From Hydrogenophilales bacterium (GTDB lineage Bacteria > Pseudomonadota > Gammaproteobacteria > Burkholderiales > Thiobacteraceae): a stretch of DNA of 43,236 nucleotides. The notes beneath the pieces were generated by a model. The model did not search any database. It saw only the letters and a program-made list of their open reading frames with translations, and had not been told where the DNA came from. The stretch is taken from positions 1 through 43,236 of the forward strand of contig JACRIU010000001.1 of NCBI GenBank assembly GCA_016235775.1. Direction: 5' to 3'. Of this stretch, positions 31,841 through 39,880 are shown in pieces (the first letter of the stretch is position 1; each line of letters starts with the position of its first letter). The translations under genes were made by a program, and so were the position numbers.

Positions 31841-31875
31841 AAGCCCGTCCTAGGCGATCTGGGACGGGCTTTTTT
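31841..31875 (+). terminator. Intrinsic terminator after rplY
   Basis: Stem AAGCCCGTCC/GGACGGGCTT with an 11-nt loop followed by a run of T (TTTTCTTT). Confidence 0.88.
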
Positions 31876-31879
31876 CTTT

Positions 31880-31971
31880 GGAACCACGGATGAACACGGA
31901 TACACACAGATGAAAAACCAAAAACCCATATCGGTTTATATCCGTGTTCATCCGTGTTCATCCGTGGTTCC
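31880..31971. repeat. Long inverted repeat of tandem ACACGGATG units, before pth
   Basis: Ends GGAACCACGGATGAACACGG and the complementary CCGTGTTCATCCGTGGTTCC, each built of 10-bp sub-repeats. Same family as 28403 and 37396. Lies directly behind the rplY terminator and 23 bp before the pth start. Confidence 0.85.
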
Positions 31972-31994
31972 AACTTGAATTTTTAAATTCGTAC

Positions 31995-32582
31995 ATGACC
32001 CCCATCCGCCTCATCGCCGGTCTCGGCAATCCCGGCCGCGAATACGCCGGCCACCGCCACAACGTGGGCTTTTGGTTCGTGGACGAAATCGCGCGCAAGG
32101 CCGGGGCGAGCTTGCATGCCGAGAGCCGGTTTCATGGATTGGCGGCGCGCGTGAATTTGCATGGGCAAGAAGTGTGGCTGATCGAGCCGCAAACCTATAT
32201 GAATCTCAGCGGCCAAGCGGTGATAGCTTTGGCCGGCTTCTACAAGATCGCGCCGGAAGAAATATTGGTGGTGCACGACGAGCTCGACTTGCCACCCGGC
32301 AGCGCGCGCTTGAAGCGCGGCGGCGGCGCGGGCGGCCACAATGGCTTGAAACACATCATCGCGCACTCCGGCCCCGACTTTTGGCGGCTGCGCATCGGCA
32401 TCGGCCATCCGGGCGACAAAAATGCGGTCGCCGATTTTGTGCTGCATCGGCCGAGCCAGCCGGAAGAACAATTGATTCGCACCGCGCTGGATGAAAGTTT
32501 TTGCATCCTGCCTTTACTGGCGGCAGGCGACATGGCGGGCGCGATGCACCGCTTGCACACCAAAAAAAACGGTGAGGCGTGA
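31995..32582 (+). CDS. pth: Peptidyl-tRNA hydrolase
   Basis: 195 residues. Releases tRNA from prematurely dropped peptidyl-tRNA. Motifs: [28 protein letters not shown] with the catalytic His (HRHNVG, about 24), [45 protein letters not shown] with the catalytic Asp. ATG 31995 fits the family start. No clear ribosome site. The last codons (Gly-Glu-Ala-stop) lie in the next intergenic repeat. Confidence 0.96.
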   Translation: MTPIRLIAGLGNPGREYAGHRHNVGFWFVDEIARKAGASLHAESRFHGLAARVNLHGQEVWLIEPQTYMNLSGQAVIALAGFYKIAPEEILVVHDELDLPPGSARLKRGGGAGGHNGLKHIIAHSGPDFWRLRIGIGHPGDKNAVADFVLHRPSQPEEQLIRTALDESFCILPLLAAGDMAGAMHRLHTKKNGEA

Positions 32583-32643
32583 GGCGTGAGATGTAAGGCG
32601 GCGAAACCTTGACCGCGCCTACACCTCACTCCTAACTCCTTAC
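32572..32643. repeat. Imperfect inverted repeat of GTGAGGC-type units between pth and ychF
   Basis: The left arm (32572-32600) has tandem GTGAGGC units; the right arm (32616-32643) is the imperfect complement, from CGCCTACACC to AACTCCTTAC. The pth stop codon falls inside the left arm. Confidence 0.65.
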
Positions 32644-32660
32644 CCTTCATCGAGAAAACT

Positions 32661-33752
32661 ATGAGTCTCAAATGCGGTATCGTCGGCTTGCCCAATGTCG
32701 GCAAGTCCACCCTGTTCAACGCGCTGACCAAGGCCGGCATCGCGGCGGAAAATTATCCCTTCTGCACCATCGAGCCCAATGTCGGGATCGTCGAGGTGCC
32801 GGATCGGCGTCTGGCGCAGTTAAGCGAAATCGTGAAGCCACAGAAAGTGGTGCCGGCCATCGTCGAATTTGTCGATATCGCGGGCTTAGTGGCGGGTGCA
32901 TCCAAGGGCGAAGGACTAGGCAACCAATTCCTGGCCAATATCCGCGAGACCGATGCCATCGCGCATGTGGTGCGCTGCTTCGAGAATGACGACATCGTGC
33001 ATGTGGCGGGCAAGATCGATCCGATTTCAGATATCGAAACCATCAACACCGAGTTGGCCTTGGCCGATCTTTCCAGTGTGGAGAAAGCCCTGCATCGCTA
33101 CCAAAAAACGGCGCGCTCCGGCGATAAAGAGGCGGCGAAAATGGTGACGGTGCTGGAGCCGGTGTTGGCGCAGCTGAATCAAGCCAAACCGGTGCGGGGC
33201 CTGAAGTTGGATGAAGAGCAGTTGGCGCTCTTAAAGCCCTTGTGCCTGCTCACCCTCAAACCCACGATGTATGTGGCGAATGTGGACGAGCATGGCTTTG
33301 AAAACAACCCCTTTCTCGCTAAAGTCCAAACCTACGCACAAGCCGAACACGCGCCGGTGGTAGCGATCAGCGCGCAAATAGAAGCTGAGATCGCCAGTTT
33401 ATCCGACGAAGACATCGCCTTGTTTCTGGCGGATATGGGTATGGAAGAACCGGGGCTGAATCGCCTGATCCGCGCAGCGTATGATCTGTTAGGCCTACAG
33501 ACTTATTTCACCGCCGGCGTGAAGGAAGTCCGCGCCTGGACCATCCATAAAGGCGACACTGCGCCGCAAGCCGCCGGCGTGATCCACACCGATTTCGAGC
33601 GCGGCTTCATTCGCGCGCAGACCATTGGCTTCGACGACTTCATCGCCTGCAAGGGCGAGCAGGGCGCGAAGGAAGCGGGCAAGATGCGCTCGGAGGGTAA
33701 GGAATACGTCGTCAAGGATGGGGATGTGCTGAATTTCCTGTTCAACGTTTAA
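32661..33752 (+). CDS. ychF: Ribosome-binding ATPase/GTPase YchF (OLA1 family)
   Basis: 363 residues, standard length. P-loop [17 protein letters not shown] (about 8-24), [29 protein letters not shown] (G3 region, about 71-100), a coiled-coil insert around 130-170, [10 protein letters not shown] at the G4 position (NVDE replaces NKxD, giving ATP preference), and a C-terminal TGS domain ending [19 protein letters not shown]. Follows pth as in E. coli. Confidence 0.97.
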   Translation: MSLKCGIVGLPNVGKSTLFNALTKAGIAAENYPFCTIEPNVGIVEVPDRRLAQLSEIVKPQKVVPAIVEFVDIAGLVAGASKGEGLGNQFLANIRETDAIAHVVRCFENDDIVHVAGKIDPISDIETINTELALADLSSVEKALHRYQKTARSGDKEAAKMVTVLEPVLAQLNQAKPVRGLKLDEEQLALLKPLCLLTLKPTMYVANVDEHGFENNPFLAKVQTYAQAEHAPVVAISAQIEAEIASLSDEDIALFLADMGMEEPGLNRLIRAAYDLLGLQTYFTAGVKEVRAWTIHKGDTAPQAAGVIHTDFERGFIRAQTIGFDDFIACKGEQGAKEAGKMRSEGKEYVVKDGDVLNFLFNV

Positions 33753-33819
33753 AGATTTAGCCCTTGCCAAGCCGTAGCTATCCCCTGGATTCCCCTACGT
33801 TTTATGTGAGGCATGGGCA

Positions 33820-33847
33820 TTGACTTCGAGCATATGCAGCCTACACT
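33820..33847 (+). promoter_or_regulatory. Predicted sigma-70 promoter of the riboswitch-fliD transcript
   Basis: TTGACT (33820-33825), 16-bp spacer, TACACT (33842-33847). Transcription would begin near 33854, just upstream of the riboswitch aptamer. Not a FliA-type promoter. Confidence 0.5.
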
Positions 33848-33857
33848 GACATCGTGA

Positions 33858-33947
33858 TCTGTAAGGGTTAACTTAGTCGAAAGGCTAAGGACGCAAAATT
33901 TCCGGTCTAAGGGGCTAGTACCTACGATAGCGGGATTACCAGAGAAC
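33858..33947 (+). promoter_or_regulatory. Cyclic-di-GMP-I (GEMM-I) riboswitch aptamer
   Basis: The conserved GEMM-I skeleton is visible in order: AAGGGTTAAC; a stem CTTAGTC/GGCTAAG (33872-33878 / 33883-33889) capped by a GAAA tetraloop; GGACGCAAA (33889-33897); TCCGGTCTAAG (33901-33911); then TAGCGGGATTACC (33928-33940), matching the tetraloop-receptor and closing segment of the second hairpin. Known V. cholerae aptamers read GGGCAAAC, GAAA, GGGACGCAAAGCC, CCGGCCTAA and TAGCGGGGTTACC at the same places. It would bind c-di-GMP and control the FliD-like gene downstream. Assignment is by eye; a covariance search would settle it. Confidence 0.88.
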
Positions 33948-34009
33948 GTAGTGGTTCATGTTTATGCGAGAGGGTTCGCCCACTTCGCTTCTGCTCTCTG
34001 CCGCGTCGG

Positions 34010-34044
34010 CTCCTTATGGATAGGCTGTTTATATTTTTAAGGAG
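34010..34044 (+). promoter_or_regulatory. Shine-Dalgarno-sequestering hairpin candidate
   Basis: CTCCTTA (34010-34016) is perfectly complementary to TAAGGAG (34038-34044), which contains the ribosome binding site of the FliD-like gene, six bases before ATG 34051. Pairing would hide the ribosome site, so the riboswitch may act on translation. No intrinsic terminator is evident in the leader. Confidence 0.55.
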
Positions 34045-34050
34045 TAGGCG

Positions 34051-35478
34051 ATGGCGGTATCCGCCATACAATCAAGCGAACTGATTCAGTACTCGAATAC
34101 GGGTAAACCCGCGTCCTTGGCTCATGGCCAGGAAACGGGCCGTGTCGAACTGCGCCAGACGAGCTATACCACCCAGATCTCGGGCTATGGGCAGATTCGT
34201 GCCGCGTTTGACCGGCTGCAATCGGCCGCATCCGATTTGAGCGGCCCCGGCGCATTTAGCACGCACGTTGCGGCATCGAGCAAACCTTCCGTGGTGAGCG
34301 CGCATCTCACAAGCACTAATGTGAGCGGCTCTTTTGATGTTGACGTGTTGCAGCTTGCAAGCGCGCAAACGCTCGTCACCTCGTCCCAGGCCAGCCCAAA
34401 TACCTTGATCGGCAGCGGGGAGAAGACCACGCTCAGCGTTCAATTCGGCGTGAGCAGCGGCACGACATTTACCGCAGATGATGCGCGCGAAGCGGAACAA
34501 GTTACGATCGATGCGCGCAATAACACCCTGAATGGAATTGCCGCAGCGGTCAATACGGCGGATGTGGGGGTGATTGCCGCCGTCACTTTCGATGGCAATA
34601 GCTATCAGTTGCGGTTTTCTGCCGAGGAAAGCGGGGCGGAAAACAGCTTCACGCTGAGCGCCTCCGGCGATGATGTGCTGGAGAGTTATCTCGTTTACAC
34701 GCCGGAAAATACCTCGCAAGCGGTGACGCGCACGGTCGCGGCGGGGGATGCCAAGGTCAGGGTCAATAGCGTCACGGTAGAGGCGAGTTCGAACACCGTG
34801 GCCAATGCGCTTGATGGCGTGACGCTCAAGTTGAAAAGTGTGGGCAGCGCGCAAGTGTCGGTGGGCGATAACCCGGAAAATGTCATTGCGCAGAAGGTCG
34901 GCAATTTCCTTGCCGCGTTCAATGAACTGCAAGCGCAACTCAAGCAACCCAGTGCGGGAGATATATCGATTCCGCCGGTGGTGCGCAATCTCAAAGCTCG
35001 CGTGAACGAAGCGCTGGAAGAAGCCGATCGCAACGCCGGCGCATTCGGCGGACTGGCTGGGGTCGGGATCAAGGCCGATGCGGCAGGGAATTTGCAGCTT
35101 GATACGGACGCATTCCAAACTGCCCTGGGCGCAGACCGTGACGCGGTCACTAAAATTTTCACCAACGACGGCGCGGGTTTCGCCGATTTGTTTGCCGCAG
35201 TGGCGCATGATCTCTCGAAAGTGACCGGTCGCGAGGTGTCGCGCTTATCTGACGCCGCGCGCAGTGAGCAAGCCCGCCAAGCCGGATCGGCTTCGGGGAT
35301 CAGCCTGGACGCCAGTGGATTCGATGGCCAGTACAGCCAACTGGTCAGCCTGGTGCAATCCGTGGACAAAACCGACCAAACCCTGAACGGCTTGCTGTTG
35401 CAAGGCGAAGCCGCGCAATCCTCGCAAAGCAGCCTACTGAACCGGCTCAACAGTCTGGCCAATTTGGCGACGCCCTAA
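34051..35478 (+). CDS. FliD-like flagellar hook-associated / filament cap protein
   Basis: 475 residues. The N-terminal part has the FliD_N pattern: YTTQISGYGQIRAAFDRLQSAASDLSGPGAFSTHVAASSKPSVVSA (about 38-83) and GSFDVDVLQLASAQTLVTS. The middle has DARNNTLNGIAAAVNTADVGVIAAVTFDGNSYQLRFSAEESG, and the C-terminal FliD_C-like part includes ALGADRDAVTKIFTNDGAGFADLFAAV. No signal peptide, as expected for a flagellar type III substrate. It stands alone: no flagellar neighbours are in the window. AAGGAG six bases before the ATG. A c-di-GMP riboswitch in its leader links it to the motile/sessile switch. Confidence 0.8.
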   Translation: MAVSAIQSSELIQYSNTGKPASLAHGQETGRVELRQTSYTTQISGYGQIRAAFDRLQSAASDLSGPGAFSTHVAASSKPSVVSAHLTSTNVSGSFDVDVLQLASAQTLVTSSQASPNTLIGSGEKTTLSVQFGVSSGTTFTADDAREAEQVTIDARNNTLNGIAAAVNTADVGVIAAVTFDGNSYQLRFSAEESGAENSFTLSASGDDVLESYLVYTPENTSQAVTRTVAAGDAKVRVNSVTVEASSNTVANALDGVTLKLKSVGSAQVSVGDNPENVIAQKVGNFLAAFNELQAQLKQPSAGDISIPPVVRNLKARVNEALEEADRNAGAFGGLAGVGIKADAAGNLQLDTDAFQTALGADRDAVTKIFTNDGAGFADLFAAVAHDLSKVTGREVSRLSDAARSEQARQAGSASGISLDASGFDGQYSQLVSLVQSVDKTDQTLNGLLLQGEAAQSSQSSLLNRLNSLANLATP

Positions 35479-35556
35479 CGGTCACGGACTCGCTTTGCGA
35501 GTTACATGCCAATCTCGCCAAGCAATTCTTTTTATTGACTTTTTAATCCGCCGCCA

Positions 35557-35586
35557 TTGACGCCTAGGGGCGCTTTCGGCTATGAT
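35557..35586 (+). promoter_or_regulatory. Promoter of tRNA-Met
   Basis: TTGACG (35557-35562), 18-bp spacer, TATGAT (35581-35586), ten bases before the mature tRNA 5' end, with a GC-rich discriminator typical of stable RNA genes. Confidence 0.7.
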
Positions 35587-35596
35587 CCACGCCCTT

Positions 35597-35673
35597 GGTG
35601 ATATAGCTCAGTTGGTTAGAGCACAGCACTCATAATGCTGGGGTCGGTGGTTCAAGTCCACCTATCACCACCA
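35597..35673 (+). tRNA. tRNA-Met (CAT anticodon, elongator type)
   Basis: Full cloverleaf: acceptor GGTGATA/TATCACC with A73 and encoded CCA, anticodon arm CAGCA-CTCATAA-TGCTG, T arm GGTGG-TTCAAGT-CCACC. 77 nt. The first acceptor pair is G-C, so it is not the initiator; the CAT anticodon could in principle be lysidine-modified Ile, which sequence alone does not exclude. Confidence 0.93.
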
Positions 35674-35727
35674 GGATTTTATTGAATGCGGCCGCTTTGC
35701 GCGGCCGATTCTGCCTCGGGAGGTCTC

Positions 35728-36045
35728 ATGCGGACGCTGACGAACACCCTGTTTGCTTTGCTGCCGGTGTTTTTTTTACTGATCGCCCCGGCTCACGCCG
35801 AACGCAATTTCCCCCCCAATGTGAAGCCAGCGGAATTGCGCGGCGTGGAATATCCCTATGTGCGCATCGACGACCGAACCTTTCGCCTGGCGCCGGGCGG
35901 GCGGATATACGACACGTTCAACCGCATCGTGCTCCCCAATGCCGCGCCGAAATCCGGCAAGGTTTTATTCAAGCTTGATCCGCAAGGCCTTGTGATCAAG
36001 CTGTGGATTTTGACGCCGGAAGAAATCGCGCGTCTTTCTCAGTAG
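35728..36045 (+). CDS. Small secreted hypothetical protein
   Basis: 105 residues. Signal peptide [24 protein letters not shown] with AHA cleavage, then an 80-residue periplasmic domain ([58 protein letters not shown]). The pattern looks like a small beta-barrel domain seen in short betaproteobacterial secreted proteins between tRNA-Met and miaB, but I do not recognise a named family. GGGAGG lies six bases before ATG 35728. Confidence 0.75.
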   Translation: MRTLTNTLFALLPVFFLLIAPAHAERNFPPNVKPAELRGVEYPYVRIDDRTFRLAPGGRIYDTFNRIVLPNAAPKSGKVLFKLDPQGLVIKLWILTPEEIARLSQ

Positions 36046-36073
36046 CTCCCCGGCAGTTTCAAAGCACCCCCCT

Positions 36074-37399
36074 GTGGCCAAAAAACTCTTCATCCAGACC
36101 TTCGGCTGCCAGATGAACGAGTACGACTCGGACAAAATGGCGGATGTGCTGCACGCGGCGCAAGGCTTCGAGCGCACGGAAAAACCCGAAGAGGCCGACC
36201 TGATTCTGTTCAATAGTTGTTCGGTGCGCGAGCGGGCGCAGGAAAAAATGTTTCATGCGCTCGGCCGTTGGAAACACCTCAAGCAAACCAATCCTGATTT
36301 GATGATCGGCGTCGGCGGCTGCGTCGCCAGCCAAGAGGGCGCGGCGATCGTGAGGCGTGCGAAATACGTTGACGTCGTGTTCGGCCCGCAGACTTTGCAC
36401 CGCTTGCCGGATCTGATCGATGCGCGGCGCCGCACCGGCCATGCGCAAGTGGATATCTCCTTTCCCGAGATCGAAAAATTCGACCACCTGCCGCCGGCCC
36501 AAGTGACAGGCGCCAGTGCTTTCGTGTCGATCATGGAAGGATGCGGAAAATATTGCAGCTTCTGCGTCGTGCCCTACACGCGCGGCGAGGAAGTATCCCG
36601 CCCGTTCGACGATGTGCTGGCGGAAGTGGCGCAGCTCGCGGAGCAAGGCGTGAAAGAAGTCACCCTGCTGGGGCAGAATGTGAATGCCTATCGCGGTCAA
36701 ATGCATGAGGAAGAAAGCGCCGACTTGGCCCTGCTGCTCGACTATGTGGCAGCGATTCCCGGCATCGAGCGCATCCGCTACACCACCTCGCACCCCCTGG
36801 AGTTTTCCGAGCGCTTGATCGAGGCTTATGCGCGCATTCCCAAGCTGGTATCGCATCTGCACCTGCCGGTGCAATCGGGTTCAGACCGCATATTGATGGC
36901 GATGAAACGCGGCTATACCGCGCTCGAATACAAGGCCAAAGTGCGCCGGCTGCGCGCGGTGCGCCCGGATATGGCGCTCTCCTCCGATTTCATTGTCGGC
37001 TTTCCCGGCGAGACCGGGGCGGATTTCGAGGCGACCATGAAATTGATCGATGAAGTCGGCTTTGATAACAGCTTCAGCTTCATTTACAGCGCCCGCCCCG
37101 GCACGCCAGCCGCGTCCCTGCACGACGACACGCCGCAGGCGGTGAAAGCGGCACGCCTTACCCGCTTGCAACAGCGCATTGAAGAACAGGCGCTGGCGAT
37201 CAGCCAAGCCATGATCGGCAGCGTGCAGCACGTATTGGTGGACAATGTGTCAAGCCGGGATGGGGGCCGATTGATCGGCCGCACCGATAACAATCGCGTG
37301 GTGAGTTTTGAAGGTCACTCGCGTTTGGTGCATCACTATGCTGATGTAAGAATCACTGAAGGTTCGGCGCGCAGCTTGCACGGCGAAAAGATAGATTAA
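36074..37399 (+). CDS. miaB: tRNA-2-methylthio-N6-dimethylallyladenosine synthase
   Basis: 441 residues. N-terminal MTTase domain with Cys residues in [25 protein letters not shown] and [10 protein letters not shown] (4Fe-4S cluster), radical SAM core [21 protein letters not shown] (CxxxCxxC, about 156-163) and a C-terminal TRAM domain ([28 protein letters not shown]). It adds the 2-methylthio group at A37 of tRNAs reading U-starting codons. GTG start at 36074 without a strong ribosome site. The stop codon forms the edge of an intergenic repeat. Confidence 0.97.
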   Translation: MAKKLFIQTFGCQMNEYDSDKMADVLHAAQGFERTEKPEEADLILFNSCSVRERAQEKMFHALGRWKHLKQTNPDLMIGVGGCVASQEGAAIVRRAKYVDVVFGPQTLHRLPDLIDARRRTGHAQVDISFPEIEKFDHLPPAQVTGASAFVSIMEGCGKYCSFCVVPYTRGEEVSRPFDDVLAEVAQLAEQGVKEVTLLGQNVNAYRGQMHEEESADLALLLDYVAAIPGIERIRYTTSHPLEFSERLIEAYARIPKLVSHLHLPVQSGSDRILMAMKRGYTALEYKAKVRRLRAVRPDMALSSDFIVGFPGETGADFEATMKLIDEVGFDNSFSFIYSARPGTPAASLHDDTPQAVKAARLTRLQQRIEEQALAISQAMIGSVQHVLVDNVSSRDGGRLIGRTDNNRVVSFEGHSRLVHHYADVRITEGSARSLHGEKID

Positions 37400-37540
37400 C
37401 CACGAATGAACACGAATAAACACCAATGTAAAACCAAGGCATTGAAAAGTGCAAGCTTGCAAAGTGCCACTGCTTGTTCCTTTTGGGTGTGTCCAGGTGT
37501 TGACGTTCATTCGTGTTCATTCGTGTTCATTCGTGGTTCC
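37396..37540. repeat. Long inverted repeat of tandem AACACGAATG units between miaB and phoH
   Basis: Left arm 37396-37424 (TTAACCACGAATGAACACGA...), right arm 37505-37538 with three TTCATTCGTG units. An 80-bp interior holds a small GCAAGCTTGC palindrome. The left arm begins at the miaB stop codon. Same family as 28403 and 31880. Confidence 0.85.
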
Positions 37541-37552
37541 AAAAAAAGATAA

Positions 37553-38506
37553 ATGGACATCTCCTTCACCCCCGTCGACAACAAGCGCCTCGCCAATCTC
37601 TGCGGCGTGCTGGACGAAAACCTGCGCCAGATCGAAACCGCGCTCGGGGTGAAAATCGCGCGCCGGGGCGAGCACTTCCGGGTGGAGGGCGCGGTCACGC
37701 CCGCCCGGCATGCGTCCGAATTGCTGAAGCAGTTTTACGAACGCGCCCAGCGCGCCTTGAGCGTGGAGGACGTGCAGCTCGGCTTGGTGGAGATTGCGCA
37801 TTTGCCTGCCGTGGGCGGCGAGCGCGCCGTCGATATGATGCCGGTGCTGATGACGCGCAAGGCCGATCTGCATGCGCGCACCGCGCGCCAGAACCGCTAC
37901 TTGCGCCAGATTCAGGAATTCGACATCACCTTCGGCATCGGGCCCGCCGGCACCGGCAAGACCTATCTCGCCGTGGCGAGCGCGGTGGATGCGCTGGAGC
38001 GTGATTTGGTAAAGCGCATCGTGCTGGTGCGGCCGGCGGTCGAAGCGGGCGAGCGTTTGGGTTTTCTGCCCGGCGATCTGGCGCAAAAAGTCGATCCCTA
38101 CTTGCGCCCCTTGTATGACGCCTTGTACGACTTGATGGGCTTCGATAAAGTTACAAAAATGTTCGATCGCAACGCCATCGAAATTGCGCCGCTGGCTTAT
38201 ATGCGCGGCCGCACCTTGAATCAGTCGTTCATTATTTTGGATGAAGCGCAAAACACCACGCCGGAACAAATGAAAATGTTCCTCACCCGCATCGGTTTCG
38301 GCGCCAAGGCGGTGATCACCGGCGATGTGACGCAAATCGACCTGGGGCGCGGCCAAACGAGCGGTTTGGTGCAAACGCAAGAGGTGCTGAAAGACGTCAA
38401 GGGGATCGGCTTCACCCACTTCCTGGCCGAGGACGTGGTGCGTCATCCCCTGGTGCAACACATTGTTCATGCCTACGAACGCTACGAAAAAAACAAAGCC
38501 CAGTAG
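37553..38506 (+). CDS. PhoH-like ATPase (YbeZ)
   Basis: 317 residues. KH-like N-terminus ([35 protein letters not shown]) then the PhoH ATPase: Walker [17 protein letters not shown] (about 130-145), Walker [43 protein letters not shown] (about 228-265). It partners with YbeY in rRNA maturation and stress. ATG 37553 follows the repeat. Its 3' end overlaps the likely ybeY start. Confidence 0.93.
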   Translation: MDISFTPVDNKRLANLCGVLDENLRQIETALGVKIARRGEHFRVEGAVTPARHASELLKQFYERAQRALSVEDVQLGLVEIAHLPAVGGERAVDMMPVLMTRKADLHARTARQNRYLRQIQEFDITFGIGPAGTGKTYLAVASAVDALERDLVKRIVLVRPAVEAGERLGFLPGDLAQKVDPYLRPLYDALYDLMGFDKVTKMFDRNAIEIAPLAYMRGRTLNQSFIILDEAQNTTPEQMKMFLTRIGFGAKAVITGDVTQIDLGRGQTSGLVQTQEVLKDVKGIGFTHFLAEDVVRHPLVQHIVHAYERYEKNKAQ

Positions 38507-38957
38507 GGGCGAGGCATGCCTCGCCCGAACAAAGCCCAAGCTCTCCCTTGCCGTGCAATACGCGGTCGAGGCGGCGGGCTTGCCCACCCGCGCGCAAGTG
38601 CGCAAATGGGTCAAAGCCGCACTGGCGAGTAATGCCGAAATCACCGTGCGTTTCGTGGATGAGATCGAGGGCCGCAGCCTCAACCGCGACTATCGCGGCA
38701 AGGATTATGCAACCAATGTGCTAAGCTTTATTTATTCTGGCGCGCCGGTGCTTGGCGACTTAGTCATTTGCGCGCCGGTGGTGGCGCGCGAGGCGCAAGA
38801 CCAAGGCAAAATGATCGAAGCGCATTATGCGCATCTGATCGTGCATGGCGCCCTGCATTTGCAAGGCTTCGAACACGAGGTCGAAGCCGAGGCAGAAGCG
38901 ATGGAAGCGCGCGAGACGGAAATCGTCATTAAGCTCGGTTACCCTGATCCGTATTAA
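38469..38957 (+). CDS. ybeY: Endoribonuclease YbeY (16S rRNA maturation)
   Basis: About 162 residues from ATG 38469. The zinc site [16 protein letters not shown] (HxxxHxxxxxH, about 122-132) and [16 protein letters not shown] are diagnostic. It processes 16S rRNA ends and takes part in ribosome quality control. The start is uncertain: the family-like part begins around [11 protein letters not shown], but no ATG lies there. ATG 38469 lies inside phoH; GTG 38553 would cut into the conserved start. A 20-bp palindrome between them is translated if ATG 38469 is used. Confidence 0.92.
   Translation: MPTNATKKTKPSRGEACLARTKPKLSLAVQYAVEAAGLPTRAQVRKWVKAALASNAEITVRFVDEIEGRSLNRDYRGKDYATNVLSFIYSGAPVLGDLVICAPVVAREAQDQGKMIEAHYAHLIVHGALHLQGFEHEVEAEAEAMEARETEIVIKLGYPDPY
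38507..38526. repeat. 20-bp perfect palindrome at the phoH/ybeY junction
   Basis: GGGCGAGGCATGCCTCGCCC starts immediately after the phoH stop codon and lies in the translated 5' part of ybeY if ybeY begins upstream. Confidence 0.85.
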
Positions 38958-38998
38958 GTGATGAATAAGGAATAAGCCCGTTATTCCTTATTGATTAC
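38958..38998. repeat. Hairpin between ybeY and corC
   Basis: 18-bp arms (38958-38975 / 38981-38998) pair with two mismatches around a GCCCG loop; the core is AATAAGGAATAA / TTATTCCTTATT. It starts right after the ybeY stop and ends 4 bp before the corC ribosome site. Could act as a processing or weak terminator structure. Confidence 0.7.
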
Positions 38999-39016
38999 CC
39001 CAGGGAGGCGGACCCG

Positions 39017-39880
39017 TTGCATATGGATGATGCGAGTACCAAGCCGAGTTGGCTCGAGCGGCTCGGCGCGCTGTTGATGCGCGAACCGGAAGATCGAGAA
39101 CAACTCATCGAATTGCTGCACTCCGCTTACGAGCGGAATCTGCTGGACGCCGACGCGCTCGCCATGATCGAAGGCGTGCTGCAAGTCTCGGAATCCCAAG
39201 TGCGCGACATCATGATTCCGCGCGCGCAAATGGATGTGGTCGATATCAACGACCCGCCCGAAAAATTCCTGCCCTTCGTCATCGCCACCGCGCACTCGCG
39301 CTTCCCCGTGACCGATAAAGACCGCGACGACGTGATCGGCATCCTGCTGGCCAAGGACATGCTGCGCTATTACGCCGGCGAAGAGGTGAACGTGCGCGCC
39401 ATGCTGCGTCCGGCGGTGTTCATTCCCGAATCCAAGCGACTCAATGTGCTGCTCAAGGAATTTCGCAGCAACCGCAATCACATCGCCATCGTGGTGGATG
39501 AATACGGCGGCGTGGCGGGGCTGGTCACCATCGAGGACGTGCTGGAACAGATCGTGGGCGAAATCGAGGATGAATTCGATTTCGATGAAGCCGAAGACAA
39601 CATCCTGCGCGACCGCCACGGACGCTATCGCGTCAAGGCGTTGACCGAAATTTCCGATTTCAATGAAGCGCTCGGCACGCAATTCAGCGACGAGGATTTC
39701 GATACCGTGGGCGGCTTGGTCGTCAGCCAATTCGGCCGCTTGCCCAAGCGCGGCGAGAGCGTCTTCCTGGAAGGCCTGAAATTCCAAGTCCTGCGCGCCG
39801 ACAGCCGGCGCCTGCACTCGCTCCTGGTCGAGCGCGTGCAAAATGCCGACATGATCAATCCGCTGCAAGGAAACGCTTGA
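39017..39880 (+). CDS. corC: CBS-domain transporter-associated protein CorC (YbeX)
   Basis: 287 residues. N-terminal region to about 55, two CBS domains (VRDIMIPRAQMDVVDIND..., VRAMLRPAVFIPESKRLNVLLKEFRSNRNHIAIVVDEYGGVAGLVTIEDVLEQIVGEIEDEFD, about 60-190) and the CorC_HlyC domain to the end (GRYRVKALTEISDFNEALGTQFSDEDFDTVGGLV). Linked to Mg/Co homeostasis and, with YbeY, to ribosome integrity. AGGGAGG is well spaced for TTG 39017; ATG 39023 is an alternative. Overlaps the lnt start (TTGA). Confidence 0.94.
   Translation: MHMDDASTKPSWLERLGALLMREPEDREQLIELLHSAYERNLLDADALAMIEGVLQVSESQVRDIMIPRAQMDVVDINDPPEKFLPFVIATAHSRFPVTDKDRDDVIGILLAKDMLRYYAGEEVNVRAMLRPAVFIPESKRLNVLLKEFRSNRNHIAIVVDEYGGVAGLVTIEDVLEQIVGEIEDEFDFDEAEDNILRDRHGRYRVKALTEISDFNEALGTQFSDEDFDTVGGLVVSQFGRLPKRGESVFLEGLKFQVLRADSRRLHSLLVERVQNADMINPLQGNA

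Noticed and set aside
35488-35502. ACTCGC-TTT-GCGAGT hairpin as a terminator after the FliD-like gene
   Set aside because: The stem is only 6 bp and is not followed directly by a T run; a T-rich stretch begins about 25 bp later, too far to count.
35597-35673. tRNA-Ile with lysidine-modified CAT anticodon
   Set aside because: The overall sequence suits elongator tRNA-Met; lysidine identity cannot be read from DNA and there is no positive sign of it.
37517-38683. A 388-codon minus-strand frame opposite phoH and ybeY
   Set aside because: Opposite-strand shadow of two well-identified genes; composition is typical of such shadows.
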